64,000 bases of DNA from an uncultured Lachnospiraceae bacterium. GTDB taxonomy: Bacteria > Bacillota > Clostridia > Lachnospirales > Lachnospiraceae. The position numbers were made by a program, and so were the translations under genes. This document shows, piece after piece, positions 46,269 to 55,966 of the stretch. Within the stretch, counting starts at the first letter, position 1. Every line of letters begins with the position of its first letter. The stretch covers positions 99,424 through 163,423 of the forward strand of contig CADBXF010000010.1 in NCBI GenBank assembly GCA_902798585.1, read 5' to 3'. A model generated the notes under the pieces. It made no database searches, was not told where the DNA came from, and worked only from the letters and a program-made list of their open reading frames with translations.

Positions 46269-49200
46269 ATGGCAGAGCTATTGAGCATGGGTGTGGATAT
46301 CGGTTCCACCACAGTGAAAATCGCTGTTCGCAACGACAGCGGGGAGGTTCTTTTCGCCGATTACGAGCGCCATTTCGCGAACATTCAGCAGACGCTCGCG
46401 ATGTTGATCGGTCGTGCGATTGAGAAAATCGGGGACTGTGAAGTCTGCCCGATGATCACCGGTTCCGGCGGTCTTACCATCTCCAAACATCTCGATGTTC
46501 CTTTTATCCAGGAGGTTGTCGCTGTCTCGAACGCCCTTGAGTACTACTCTCCGAAGACCGATGTCGCAATCGAGCTCGGCGGCGAGGATGCGAAAATCAT
46601 TTATTTTACGAACGGAATCGATCAGCGCATGAACGGAATCTGCGCCGGCGGCACCGGTTCCTTCATCGACCAGATGGCGAGCCTTCTGAAGACGGACGCC
46701 TCCGGCCTCAACGAATATGCAAAATCCTACCAGGCAATCTATCCGATTGCAGCCCGCTGCGGTGTATTTGCCAAGACGGATATCCAGCCCCTGATCAACG
46801 AGGGTGCAACCAAGCCCGACCTTGCGGCTTCCATCTTTCAGGCGGTTGTCAATCAGACCATCAGCGGTCTCGCCTGCGGCAAACCGATTCGCGGCAATGT
46901 CGCATTCTTAGGCGGTCCGCTTCATTTCCTGACCGAACTTCGCGCTGCTTTCATCCGCACGCTCAAGCTTACGGACGAGCAGATTTACGCTCCCGACCAT
47001 TCGCACCTGTTCGCGGCTATCGGCTCCGCAATGTCCTCGGAGAAGGACAATCCCGTCCTGCTCTCCTCGATGCACGACCGCCTTGCAAACGGCATTCAGA
47101 TGGCGTTTGAGGTGAATCGTATGGAGCCTCTCTTCTCCTCAAAGGAGGAGTATGATGCCTTCGTTGCCCGCCACAGCGTTCACACGGTCGGCAAGGGCGA
47201 TCTGGCTTCCTACGAGGGCGATTGCTTCCTCGGCATCGACGCCGGCTCAACCACGACGAAGCTTGCGCTCGTCGGCGAGGACGGCTCCCTTCTTTATTCC
47301 TTTTACAGCAACAACAACGGCTCCCTCTTAAAGACGACCGTCAAGGCGCTTAAGGAGGTTTATTCGCTGTTGCCCGACAGCGCGCGCATCGTGCGCACCT
47401 GCTCCACCGGCTACGGCGAGCTTCTGGTCAAGGCCGCTCTCATGCTTGACGAGGGCGAGGTTGAGACGGTTGCGCATTACCATGCCGCCGCATTTTTCAA
47501 TCCCGATGTCGACTGCATTCTCGATATCGGCGGCCAGGATATGAAATGCATTCAGATTAAAAACGGCACGGTCGACAAGGTGCAGCTCAACGAAGCCTGC
47601 TCCTCCGGCTGCGGTTCGTTCATCGAGACATTTGCCAAGAGTCTCGATTATGAGGTCGCTGATTTTGCGAAGATTGCTCTCTTCGCGGAAAATCCCATCG
47701 ACCTCGGTTCGCGCTGTACGGTTTTCATGAATTCCAAGGTAAAGCAGGCGCAGAAGGAGGGCGCAACCGTGGCGGACATCTCCGCTGGTCTTGCGTACTC
47801 CGTCATCAAGAATGCGCTTTATAAGGTAATCAAGGTTACTTCCGCCAAGGAACTCGGTTCCAAGATCGTCGTACAGGGCGGTACCTTCTATAACGACGCG
47901 GTTCTCCGCAGTCTCGAGCGCATCGCCGGCTGCGAGGTAATTCGTCCCGACATCGCCGGAATCATGGGCGCCTTCGGCGCTGCATTGATTGCCCGCGACC
48001 ACTATGAGGGAACCGCAACGACGATGATTTCGCGCGCGGATCTCACCGATCTCAAGTTCGAGACTTCCATGGCCCGTTGCAAGGGCTGTACCAACGCATG
48101 TCTTCTCACAATCAACCGTTTCTCCGGCGGCCGCCAGTTCATCTCGGGCAACCGCTGCGAACGCGGTATCGGCAAGGAGAAGAACAAGGATCACATTCCG
48201 AATCTCTTTGAGTACAAATTAAAGCGGACCTTCGACTACGAACCGCTCCCCATCACCGATGCTCCCCGCGGGATTGTCGGTATTCCGCGTGTTCTCAACA
48301 TGTACGAGAACTATCCCTTCTGGTTCACATTTTTCACGAAGCTGGGCTACCGCGTCATTGTCTCGCCGGCATCGAACCGCCGCATCTACGAACTCGGAAT
48401 CGAGTCGATTCCCAGCGAGTCCGAATGCTACCCTGCGAAGCTGGCGCACGGCCATATCAGCTGGTTGATTAACCAGAAGGTTCCTTACATCTTCTATCCG
48501 TGCATCCCGTACGAACACAAGGAGGACGAGAACGCGGGCAACCACTACAACTGCCCGATTGTCACTTCCTACGGGGAAAATATCAAAAACAATGTCGACG
48601 AGCTCAAAACAACGGATGTCGTCTATGAAAATCCGTTCTTCTCCTTCGAGTCCGAGGCGATTATCACGAGCGGACTTGTGAAGCATTTTACGGCGAAGGG
48701 GCTTTCGAAGCAGGAGATTCGTGAAGCTGCCCATGCCGCATGGGAGGAGCAGCTCGCCGTCAAGACGGACATTCGAAACAAGGGTGAGGAAACGCTTTCC
48801 TATCTCCGCGATACCGGCCGCATGGGCATCGTTCTCGCAGGCCGTCCGTATCATATCGACCCGGAGATTCACCACGGTATTCCGGATATGATCTGCTCTT
48901 ACGGCGTTGCCGTTTTGACCGAGGATTCCGTCTCCCACCTCGGCTGCGTCGACCGTCCGATGATTGTCGTCGACCAGTGGATGTACCACACGAGACTTTA
49001 CAATGCGGCGGCATTTGTGCGCACGCAGGATAACCTTGAGCTGATTCAGCTCAACTCCTTCGGCTGCGGTCTCGACGCCGTGACGACCGACGGTGTGAGC
49101 GATATTCTCACCTCCGCCGGCAAGATTTATACCGTTCTCAAGATTGACGAGGTCAACAACTTAGGCGCCGCCAGAATCCGCGTGCGCTCTCTGCTTTCCG

Positions 49201-50475
49201 CGGTCCGCGAGAGAAAGAAGAAGCACATTCAGGCGCCGATTCATTCCTCGGCGCACAACCGCGTGATTTTCACCGAGGAGATGCGCAAAAACTATACGCT
49301 CCTTGCTCCGCAGATGTCGCCGATTCATTTCCGGCTGATTGAGCCGGCACTCCGCGCACACGGCTACAACATTGAAGTACTCGACACGACCGACAACCGC
49401 GAGGCAATCGATGTCGGTCTGCAGTATGTAAACAACGACGCCTGCTATCCGTCCCTGATTGTCGTCGGCCAGATTATGAGCGCATTGCAGTCCGGTCGTT
49501 ACGACACAAACCGGATTGCCGTTCTGATTTCCCAGACCGGCGGCGGCTGCCGTGCAACCAACTACATCGGTTTTATCCGCCGGGCTTTGCAGAAGGCCGG
49601 TCTCGGGCACATTCCTGTCGTCTCCATCAGCACGAGCGGCATCGAGAAAAACCCCGGTCTTACCTACACGCCCCGCATGATTATGAGCGCGCTTGAAGCA
49701 TTGATTTACGGTGACATTTTCATGCGTGTACTTTACCGCACACGCCCTTACGAGCTCGTTCCCGGTTCGGCGAACGCCCTCTACGAAAAATGGAATGCCG
49801 TCTGCGCAAAGGATGTCGCCAAGGGCGGCTTCAACCGCTTTAAGAAGAACTGCCGCGATATTATCCGCGAGTTTGACGAACTTCCGCTTCGCGAAGGTCT
49901 TGTAAAGCCGCGCGTCGGCGTTGTCGGCGAGATTTTGGTAAAATTCCTTCCGACGGCCAACAACCACCTCGTGGATTTACTGGAGGCAGAGGGAGCCGAG
50001 GCAGTATGTCCCGACCTTCTTGACTTCTTCCTCTACTGCTGCTACGACTGCAACTTCAAGGCCGAGCATCTCGGGAAGAGCAAGAAGGAAGCCCCGAAAG
50101 CCCGCGAAGAAGGCGTTCCGGGCAAGCAAGCGCTTCCATGCGCCTTCGACCATTCAAAGTCTTGCGGAGAAGGCCGCGCCGATTGTATCGGTCGGCAACA
50201 TGACCGGCGAGGGCTGGTTCCTGACAGCTGAAATGCTTGAGCTCATCGAGGAGGGCGCGCCCAACATCGTTTGTACACAGCCGTTCGCATGCCTTCCGAA
50301 CCATATTGTCGGCAAGGGTGTTATCAAGGAGCTTCGTCTCCGTCACCCCGAGTCGAACATTGTTGCGGTCGATTACGACCCCGGCGCAAGTGAGGTAAAC
50401 CAGCTCAACCGAATTAAGCTTATGCTCTCGACGGCGCAAAAGCGCCTCGCTTCGGGACAATCCGACCGGCAATAG
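46269..50475 (+). pseudogene. 2-hydroxyacyl-CoA dehydratase activase (BcrAD/BadFG ATPase), frameshifted near the C-terminus
   Basis: ATP-driven electron donor to radical dehydratases. Two ASKHA ATPase modules: [13 protein letters not shown] with [14 protein letters not shown] (residues about 7-250) and [13 protein letters not shown] with [15 protein letters not shown] (about 320-575). Next a Cys-rich segment ([11 protein letters not shown] near 600, then GNRCERG), a DUF2229-like part and a long C-terminal region. The first frame ends at 50231 in unrelated residues. The neighbouring frame, to 50475, gives the true end: [71 protein letters not shown]. The break lies near 50085-50110, and I estimate about 35-45 nt are missing. 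No dehydratase subunit lies nearby. Confidence 0.88.
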
Positions 50476-50489
50476 ATTCGGAGGAAAGA

Positions 50490-51866
50490 ATGATGAAAGC
50501 ATTTTCCGTATGGTTACTCGCCGTTCTCTGTGCGGTCGCGCTCGCTGTGTCTCACGGGAGCGCCGATGAAACCGCCCCGGTGGAAATTTATACTCCCGAG
50601 GACATGCTCCGCATTGCGGAAAATCCCGACGGAAGCTATATTTTGATGTGCGACCTCGACCTCTCTTCCGTGGAATGGCCCGCATTCACATTTCGCGGCA
50701 CCTTCGACGGCAACGACCACATGCTGATTAATCTCCGGTTCGGCGATGTCTCTTCGGAGACGCAGGTGACCTACGACGGAAACCGCAAGACCTATGACAC
50801 ACATTTTGCGGGTCTTTTTGCCATTCTCGATCACGCCTGTGTGAAAAATGTCCGCCTGCCCGGTCTGACTCTTTCGAAGACTTACGAGGGAGACTGCTTT
50901 TTGGGCGGAATTGCCGGATATGCAAACGAAAGCACGATTGAAAACTGCGAAATTTCAGGGACAGTATCTTTGGATGTTACAGGCCGTATGTTCGGCGTCG
51001 GCGGTGTTCTCGGCTACGGCAATGCGGTCATTCGCAATTGCAAAGTCGACGTCACTCTCATAAATACCGATCTCGATGCAGCGCACCGCGACGAAGAGTT
51101 CCTCGGCGGCATCTGTGCGGCCGGCTATCCCGATATCGATGCCTGTGAGATAACGCTCGCCGGTTTTCTCTCCGACCACGGATATGTTCACAGCGGCGGT
51201 CTCGTCGGAATGTATATCGTCTATCCGAAGGCTTTTTCGCGAAACGGTTTTATCACGAACAACACGCTCGCCGGATTCATCACTTTTTTCGAGGATAATA
51301 CGAACCGGCGCGCTTATTGCAAGGAGAGCTGCGGCGAGGTTATGGACTGGCTGTTCAAGGACTCCGGCAACAAATACTCCTTCAAGCGCGACGAGCGAAA
51401 GAAATACGATGTGAATCTTCTTCCGCACGGTGATTGTGCGAACCCGGTTTTCACGGAAAATACAGTCGCCCCGTCCTGCACGGAGCCCGGATACACGGAG
51501 CACACCTGCGCTTCCTGCGGATATTCCTACCGGGATGATTACAAGCTTACCGTGCATACTCCGGGCAGCGAATACGAAACCCTGGATGCGCCTACTCTTG
51601 AAACTCCCGGCCTCGGACTTTTCACCTGCGAGCTCTGCGGTGCAAAAATCCGCGGAGAGCTCCCGATGTTGACGCCGACACCGACTCCTACCCCTCTGCC
51701 GACAGTCACGCCGGAGCCTCCCGTGACAGATACTCCGTCCGATTCGGACGCCGAAGGCAGCGGGGGAAATGCGCTCCTCTATCTTCTCCCGATTATCATC
51801 GGACTTCCGCTCGGCGTCATTGCCGGGCTTTGGAACCGAAACCGGCGAAGGAAGAGGACTCGCTGA
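50490..51866 (+). CDS. Secreted, membrane-anchored GLUG-like repeat protein
   Basis: Signal peptide MMKAFSVWLLAVLCAVALAVSHGSA. The N-terminal half has beta-rich GLUG-type repeats: GTFDGNDHMLINLRF, LFAILDHACVKNVRLPG, LGGIAGYANESTIENCEISG, GVLGYGNAVIRNC, SGGLVGM. Then two Cys-pair modules (CTEPGYTEHTCASCGYSY, FTCELCGAKIRGE), a Pro/Thr spacer (PTPTPTPLPTVTPEPP), and a C-terminal TM helix (LLYLLPIIIGLPLGVIAGLW) with a basic tail. It is likely displayed on the surface, anchored by the tail; no LPxTG-like motif is visible. 458 residues. GGAGGAAAG before the ATG. It starts 14 nt after the activase end, but the functional link is unclear. Confidence 0.8.
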   Translation: MMKAFSVWLLAVLCAVALAVSHGSADETAPVEIYTPEDMLRIAENPDGSYILMCDLDLSSVEWPAFTFRGTFDGNDHMLINLRFGDVSSETQVTYDGNRKTYDTHFAGLFAILDHACVKNVRLPGLTLSKTYEGDCFLGGIAGYANESTIENCEISGTVSLDVTGRMFGVGGVLGYGNAVIRNCKVDVTLINTDLDAAHRDEEFLGGICAAGYPDIDACEITLAGFLSDHGYVHSGGLVGMYIVYPKAFSRNGFITNNTLAGFITFFEDNTNRRAYCKESCGEVMDWLFKDSGNKYSFKRDERKKYDVNLLPHGDCANPVFTENTVAPSCTEPGYTEHTCASCGYSYRDDYKLTVHTPGSEYETLDAPTLETPGLGLFTCELCGAKIRGELPMLTPTPTPTPLPTVTPEPPVTDTPSDSDAEGSGGNALLYLLPIIIGLPLGVIAGLWNRNRRRKRTR

Positions 51867-51879
51867 TTACAAAAATCGA

Positions 51880-51907
51880 AAGGACCGCAGAGATGCGGTC
51901 CTTTTTT
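51880..51907 (+). terminator. Terminator after the GLUG protein gene
   Basis: AAGGACCGCA and TGCGGTCCTT (10-bp stem, GAGA tetraloop), then a T-run. Confidence 0.93.
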
Positions 51908-51940
51908 CTGTGTACAAGTTCGGTTTTATTATCACTATCA

Positions 51941-53017
51941 TCACTGAAGCAGGCCGTAATACCATCCGGTGACACCGTTTCGCTTTACAAGCGTGCCGCG
52001 GGAGGTCTGCAAAATGACGGAAACCTCGTCCTCAAATGTCACCTTCAACTGATAATCAGTATAATCCTCAGTATAGCATCCGTCGGCAGTCTGCGTCAGG
52101 AACGCCTTCGGAATCCAGTAGTTTTTCTCAGTCTTTTCCTGACGGCAATAGCACATATCGCCGGAAGTCTTCAAAATCTTCACCCTGTTGTCCGGCGCCT
52201 GAATAATATGCCGCTCAAGCCCCGCATCCTGACTGTTCAGGGCGATTCGCTTCGGATAATTGTCCACGCTCACGAACGAAAAATCCTCGGACTCCGCATT
52301 TGGAATAATCAAAGCGTTCATCTGTCCGTCGCGAAGCACCGTCATTCCGCCGTCGATGCTTATAATCTTCCGGTTTTTCAAAATGATCGGATTGGCATTG
52401 CGCTTATACTCCGGATAGCGAAGCGTCGGCCAGTGTCCTACGACGACATAGCGCTCAAAGGAGAATCCCTTGTCGAGAAAACGGTCCCCGCGCGTCACAT
52501 CCGCAGGGCTCATTTCCTCCAGCTCGCCGGGAAGAATCTGCGCATGCGCGAATACGAAATTCGGCGTCTCAATCACATGCGACATCGAGTCAAGAAACTC
52601 AAATTCCGCCGCAAATGCCTCGCGGAGCGCCAGCTTTACGGGATGCATATTGGTGTCCGGAGTAAGCATCACGCCGATTTCCGCGCACATGTCGCGAATC
52701 AGCGAGGGGTTGCGCAACACATATTGCAACAGTTCCCGATTCCGGTCCGCACGAAACACCTCACGCCACACGGGATCGCGATCGCCCGTGATACACAAAA
52801 CGCGTCTGCTTCTGCTTAACTCCATCACCAGGCGGAGCGTCTTAAGGCTCTCCGGCCCTCGTTCCGTGATGTTGCCGAGCAAAATCAAATAATCCTCATG
52901 CGTATACTCCGCCTTCTCCAAAAGACGACGGAACGCATCGCAATTGCCGAAAATGTCACTGACGACGAGAATCCGGCGGTTCCCGTCCAAAACAGGTCGT
53001 AAAATCCGTATAGCCAT
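51941..53017 (-). CDS. Calcineurin-like phosphoesterase fold protein with degraded metal site
   Basis: The fold is recognisable (ILVVSDIFGNCDAFRRLLEKA, YLILLGNITERGPESLKTLRLVMELS, VLCITGDRDP, FVFAHAQILPGE, VVVGHWPTLRYPEYK), but several metal ligands are replaced: DxH reads DIF, GDxx reads GNIT, GN(H/C)D reads GDRD. The late His residues remain. The C-terminal 110 residues (YWIPKAFLTQTADGCYTEDY to NGVTGWYYGLLQ) form a small beta-rich module. Probably catalytically weak or inactive and possibly a binding protein. ATG 53017 lies 6 nt after the sortase stop, so they are cotranscribed. Confidence 0.75.
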   Translation of the reverse strand: MAIRILRPVLDGNRRILVVSDIFGNCDAFRRLLEKAEYTHEDYLILLGNITERGPESLKTLRLVMELSRSRRVLCITGDRDPVWREVFRADRNRELLQYVLRNPSLIRDMCAEIGVMLTPDTNMHPVKLALREAFAAEFEFLDSMSHVIETPNFVFAHAQILPGELEEMSPADVTRGDRFLDKGFSFERYVVVGHWPTLRYPEYKRNANPIILKNRKIISIDGGMTVLRDGQMNALIIPNAESEDFSFVSVDNYPKRIALNSQDAGLERHIIQAPDNRVKILKTSGDMCYCRQEKTEKNYWIPKAFLTQTADGCYTEDYTDYQLKVTFEDEVSVILQTSRGTLVKRNGVTGWYYGLLQ

Positions 53018-53022
53018 AATTC

Positions 53023-54027
53023 CTACTTAATCCGCTTCGCCACAACAATCAGACGGCCGTCGTCGTTGGTCCGCATGTGGTAGCAGGTAGACAGGGTAAT
53101 CAGTTCATCGCCCCACTCCGCCGTGGTCGGAATCGAATAGTTGGACATACGCTTCACATTTTTCACATATGTCTCAAACTCATCCTTCGTGAGAACTCCG
53201 CCGTAGATATGATAGCGGAATTTCCCTGCATCCGCAGGAAAAATCTCGGTTCTGCACACTGCGATTACCTCGTACACGCCCTCGCTGACCGCTGTGTTGA
53301 AGTAAATGTATTTGTGTTCCTCGTAATAATCTTTTTTCAGAAAATTCGGGAGTGTTCCGAACGCACTTCCGTCGTACATGTTGTGCGCATAAATGATATA
53401 GTTTCGGCTCTCGCCGGGCCTTGTGCGGCTGTCCATAAAAGGCGTCCCGCGAGTCTCATAGCTTCCGCTGAAATTCCGGTACAGATAGTAATCATACTCA
53501 TCCGGCGTGAACATGACGGGGAGCTTGATTTTGGTGTCCGGAATCTCCAGAAAGCCGAAGCAGTCGGGGTTGGCCGTCGAGAGATAGCGATATTGCTCCT
53601 TCCAGCGGTCGGACACCGCCGTACGGTATTTCCTCTTCGACGAAACAATCGTATATTCCTCCTCATCCGGAAATACGACCTCGGGCTCGGGTTCTCCGGT
53701 TTCCTCGAGCAAACCCGTTCCCGCGATGCCGCCGTCAATCATCTTCGTAATCTCATCCTGCGAGCGCTTGTACTCGTAGCTCTTGTAGTAATACCATCCA
53801 ATCTCCAGAACGCACACAACCAAAACGACCGAAGATACAAGCAAAATCAGATTCATCACCCAATCGGAAGTCTTGCGGGAAACGGTCGCCGTGCGGGCCT
53901 TTTCCTCCGACTCCATCAAAACGGCTGCACGCTTCTCCTCGCGCTTCGCCTGTCGTTCCCTGAGCTGCTCCTGTTTTCTGCGTCTGCGTTCGGAAAAACG
54001 CTCCGCCAGACCCTCTCTCTCGCTCAT
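53023..54027 (-). CDS. srtB: Class B sortase
   Basis: Transpeptidase that attaches proteins to the cell wall. A long basic, coiled cytoplasmic N-terminus (residues 1-55, rich in Arg/Glu/Gln) precedes one TM segment (VMNLILLVSSVVLVVCVLEIGWYYY). The catalytic domain has His in NYIIYAHNMYDG, Cys in LITLSTCYH and Arg in DGRLIVVAKR. 334 residues, longer than typical SrtB (about 245) because of the N-terminal region. No substrate with an NPQTN-like signal is seen in the window. Coupled to the phosphoesterase-like gene downstream. Confidence 0.93.
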   Translation of the reverse strand: MSEREGLAERFSERRRRKQEQLRERQAKREEKRAAVLMESEEKARTATVSRKTSDWVMNLILLVSSVVLVVCVLEIGWYYYKSYEYKRSQDEITKMIDGGIAGTGLLEETGEPEPEVVFPDEEEYTIVSSKRKYRTAVSDRWKEQYRYLSTANPDCFGFLEIPDTKIKLPVMFTPDEYDYYLYRNFSGSYETRGTPFMDSRTRPGESRNYIIYAHNMYDGSAFGTLPNFLKKDYYEEHKYIYFNTAVSEGVYEVIAVCRTEIFPADAGKFRYHIYGGVLTKDEFETYVKNVKRMSNYSIPTTAEWGDELITLSTCYHMRTNDDGRLIVVAKRIK

Positions 54028-54122
54028 ACAACTCTCCTTGCCCGGATTTCTCCCACCGTTTCTGAAACCAATTTATGATACCACAAAAACGCCTTAATAT
54101 CCATATCGATTTGCACTTTTTC

Positions 54123-54189
54123 ACGCAAAATTCACTCGGATGACGCAAAATTTGTGTAGTATTTTCCCTATCCGTATGGTACAATACGG
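54123..54189 (+). promoter_or_regulatory. Control region of the NifU-like/GGGtGRT operon
   Basis: Two direct repeats ACGCAAAATT (54123-54132, 54143-54152), spaced 20 bp apart. Downstream, TACAAT (54180-54185) preceded by TGG (extended -10 type) lies inside a 20-bp perfect palindrome TCCGTAT-GGTACA-ATACGGA (54171-54190). The -35 is weak. This suggests an activator site plus an operator. Confidence 0.6.
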
Positions 54190-54231
54190 AAGGTGTATCT
54201 CTCACATCAAATGAAAGGAGTTTTTCATCGT

Positions 54232-54942
54232 ATGATTTATTCTCAGGAAGTAGAAAACATGTGCACCGTCGCTCAGGGCGTTCATCATGGCTGTGCTCCG
54301 ATTCCGGAAGAAGCTAAGTGGATCCAGGCGAAGGAAGTCAAGGACATCTCCGGTTTCACCCACGGTGTAGGCTGGTGTGCTCCTCAGCAGGGCGCTTGCA
54401 AGCTCTCGCTTAACATTAAGGAAGGTATCATTCAGGAAGCTCTCGTTGAGACGATCGGCTGCTCCGGTATGACGCACTCCGCAGCAATGGCATCCGAGAT
54501 TCTTCCCGGTCTCACCGTTTTGGAAGCTCTCAATACCGACCTTGTCTGCGACGCGATCAACACCGCTATGCGCGAGTTGTTCCTGCAGATTGTTTACGGT
54601 CGTTCCCAGAGTGCATTTTCCGAGGACGGTCTCCCGGTAGGCGCAGGTCTTGAGGACCTCGGCAAGGGTCTCCGCAGTCAGGTTGGTACGATGTACGGTA
54701 CTCTGAAAAAGGGTCCCCGCTATCTCGAGATGGCTGAGGGTTATGTTACCGGTATCGCTCTCGATGCCGACAACCAGATTATCGGTTACAAGTTCGTTTC
54801 CCTCGGCAAGATGACCGACTTCATCAAGAAGGGTGACGACCCCAACACCGCATATGCTAAGGCTTGCGGTCAGTACGGTCGCGTTGCCGATGCGGTTAAG
54901 ATCATCGACCCGAGAACCGACAAAGAGTTAGAGTTGAACTAG
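54232..54942 (+). CDS. NifU-like Fe-S scaffold homologue paired with a GGGtGRT protein
   Basis: The core resembles IscU/SufU/NifU N-domains: QQGACKLSLNIKEGIIQEALVETIGCSGMTHSAAMASEIL. Cys residues are at CTVAQGVHHGCAP, GVGWCAP, GACKL and IGCSG, so the ligand pattern is not that of classic IscU. The C-terminal part (FVSLGKMTDFIKKGDDPN, ACGQYGRVADAVKIID) is specific to this group. About 236 residues. ATG 54232 was chosen since it begins the conserved MIYSQEVENMC, with AGGAG upstream. Codon use is strongly biased, pointing to high expression. The biochemical role is not known; the pairing with the next gene is conserved as far as I recall. Confidence 0.75.
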   Translation: MIYSQEVENMCTVAQGVHHGCAPIPEEAKWIQAKEVKDISGFTHGVGWCAPQQGACKLSLNIKEGIIQEALVETIGCSGMTHSAAMASEILPGLTVLEALNTDLVCDAINTAMRELFLQIVYGRSQSAFSEDGLPVGAGLEDLGKGLRSQVGTMYGTLKKGPRYLEMAEGYVTGIALDADNQIIGYKFVSLGKMTDFIKKGDDPNTAYAKACGQYGRVADAVKIIDPRTDKELELN

Positions 54943-54954
54943 GAGGAAACGACA

Positions 54955-55878
54955 ATGGCATTATTTGAATCGTATGAAAGAAGAATTGACAAGATCAATT
55001 CCGTTTTGAACAGCTATGGCATCTCCTCCATCGAAGAGGCGGAGAAGATTACCAAGGACGCCGGCCTGAATGTTTACGATCAGGTTAAGAAGATTCAGCC
55101 GATTTGCTTTGAGAACGCTTGCTGGGCTTACACCGTAGGCGCTGCCATCGCAATCAAGAAGAACTGCCGCAAGGCTGCTGACGCTGCTGCCGCTATCGGT
55201 GAGGGTCTTCAGGCTTTCTGTATCCCGGGCTCCGTTGCCGACACCCGTAAGGTAGGTCTCGGCCATGGTAACCTCGGCAAGATGCTCCTCGAGGAGGAGA
55301 CGGACTGCTTCGCATTCCTCGCAGGTCACGAGTCCTTCGCTGCCGCTGAGGGCGCTATCGGTATCGCCGAGAAGGCTAACAAGGTTCGTCAGAAGCCTCT
55401 TCGAGTTATTTTAAACGGTCTCGGAAAAGACGCAGCACAGATCATTTCCCGTATCAACGGATTTACATATGTTGAGACTGAGTACGATCCTTATACCAAT
55501 ACTGTAAAGGAAGTTTTCAGAAAGTGCTATTCCAAGGATCCTGAGTCACCTCGTGCAAAGGTTAACTGCTACGGCGCTAACGATGTAACCTACAAGAAGG
55601 AGCGCACCGAGGCCGGCAAGAAGTACTTCTCCGTAGCATCCGGCGGCGGTACCGGTCGTACCCTTCACCCGGATAACATGGCTGCAGGTCCTGCTTCCTA
55701 CGGTTTCACCGATACTCTCGGCCGTATGCACAGCGACGCGCAGTTCGCAGGCTCCTCTTCCGTTCCGGCTCATGTTGAGATGATGGGTCTGATCGGTATG
55801 GGCAACAACCCGATGGTAGGCGCAACGGTTGCCGTTGCCGTTGCTATCGAGGAAGCTGCTACCGCAGGAAACTTCTAA
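54955..55878 (+). CDS. GGGtGRT-family protein (uncharacterised)
   Basis: Named for FSVASGGGTGRTLHPDNM, which is present in full. Other features: a helical N-terminus (YERRIDKINSVLNSYG), CFENACWAYTVGAAIAIKKNC, AAAIGEGLQAFCIPGSVADTRKVGLGHGNL and a C-terminal MMGLIGMGNNPMVGATVAVAVAIEEAA. 307 residues, with no TM or signal peptide. The Gly-rich motif could bind a nucleotide or cofactor phosphate. AGGAGG before the ATG, 12 nt after the scaffold gene, with the same high-expression codons. Function unknown; a role in Fe-S or redox metabolism is an inference from the partner. Confidence 0.85.
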   Translation: MALFESYERRIDKINSVLNSYGISSIEEAEKITKDAGLNVYDQVKKIQPICFENACWAYTVGAAIAIKKNCRKAADAAAAIGEGLQAFCIPGSVADTRKVGLGHGNLGKMLLEEETDCFAFLAGHESFAAAEGAIGIAEKANKVRQKPLRVILNGLGKDAAQIISRINGFTYVETEYDPYTNTVKEVFRKCYSKDPESPRAKVNCYGANDVTYKKERTEAGKKYFSVASGGGTGRTLHPDNMAAGPASYGFTDTLGRMHSDAQFAGSSSVPAHVEMMGLIGMGNNPMVGATVAVAVAIEEAATAGNF

Positions 55879-55904
55879 TTACATCCGTAAATTACAAGTA
55901 ACAA

Positions 55905-55940
55905 AAAACGCCTTCGGCACTCAGCCGAGGGCGTTTTCTT
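55905..55940 (+). terminator. Terminator after the GGGtGRT gene
   Basis: AAAACGCCTTCGGC (55905-55918) and GCCGAGGGCGTTTT (55924-55937), a 14-bp stem with one G-T pair and an ACTCA loop. Confidence 0.95.
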
Positions 55941-55966
55941 CGTACATAGCTTTTCAGTTTACTTTT

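Noticed and set aside
51670..51720. Tandem repeat in the Pro/Thr stretch of the GLUG protein
   Set aside because: It is an ordinary low-complexity stalk, too short and irregular for a regulatory repeat.
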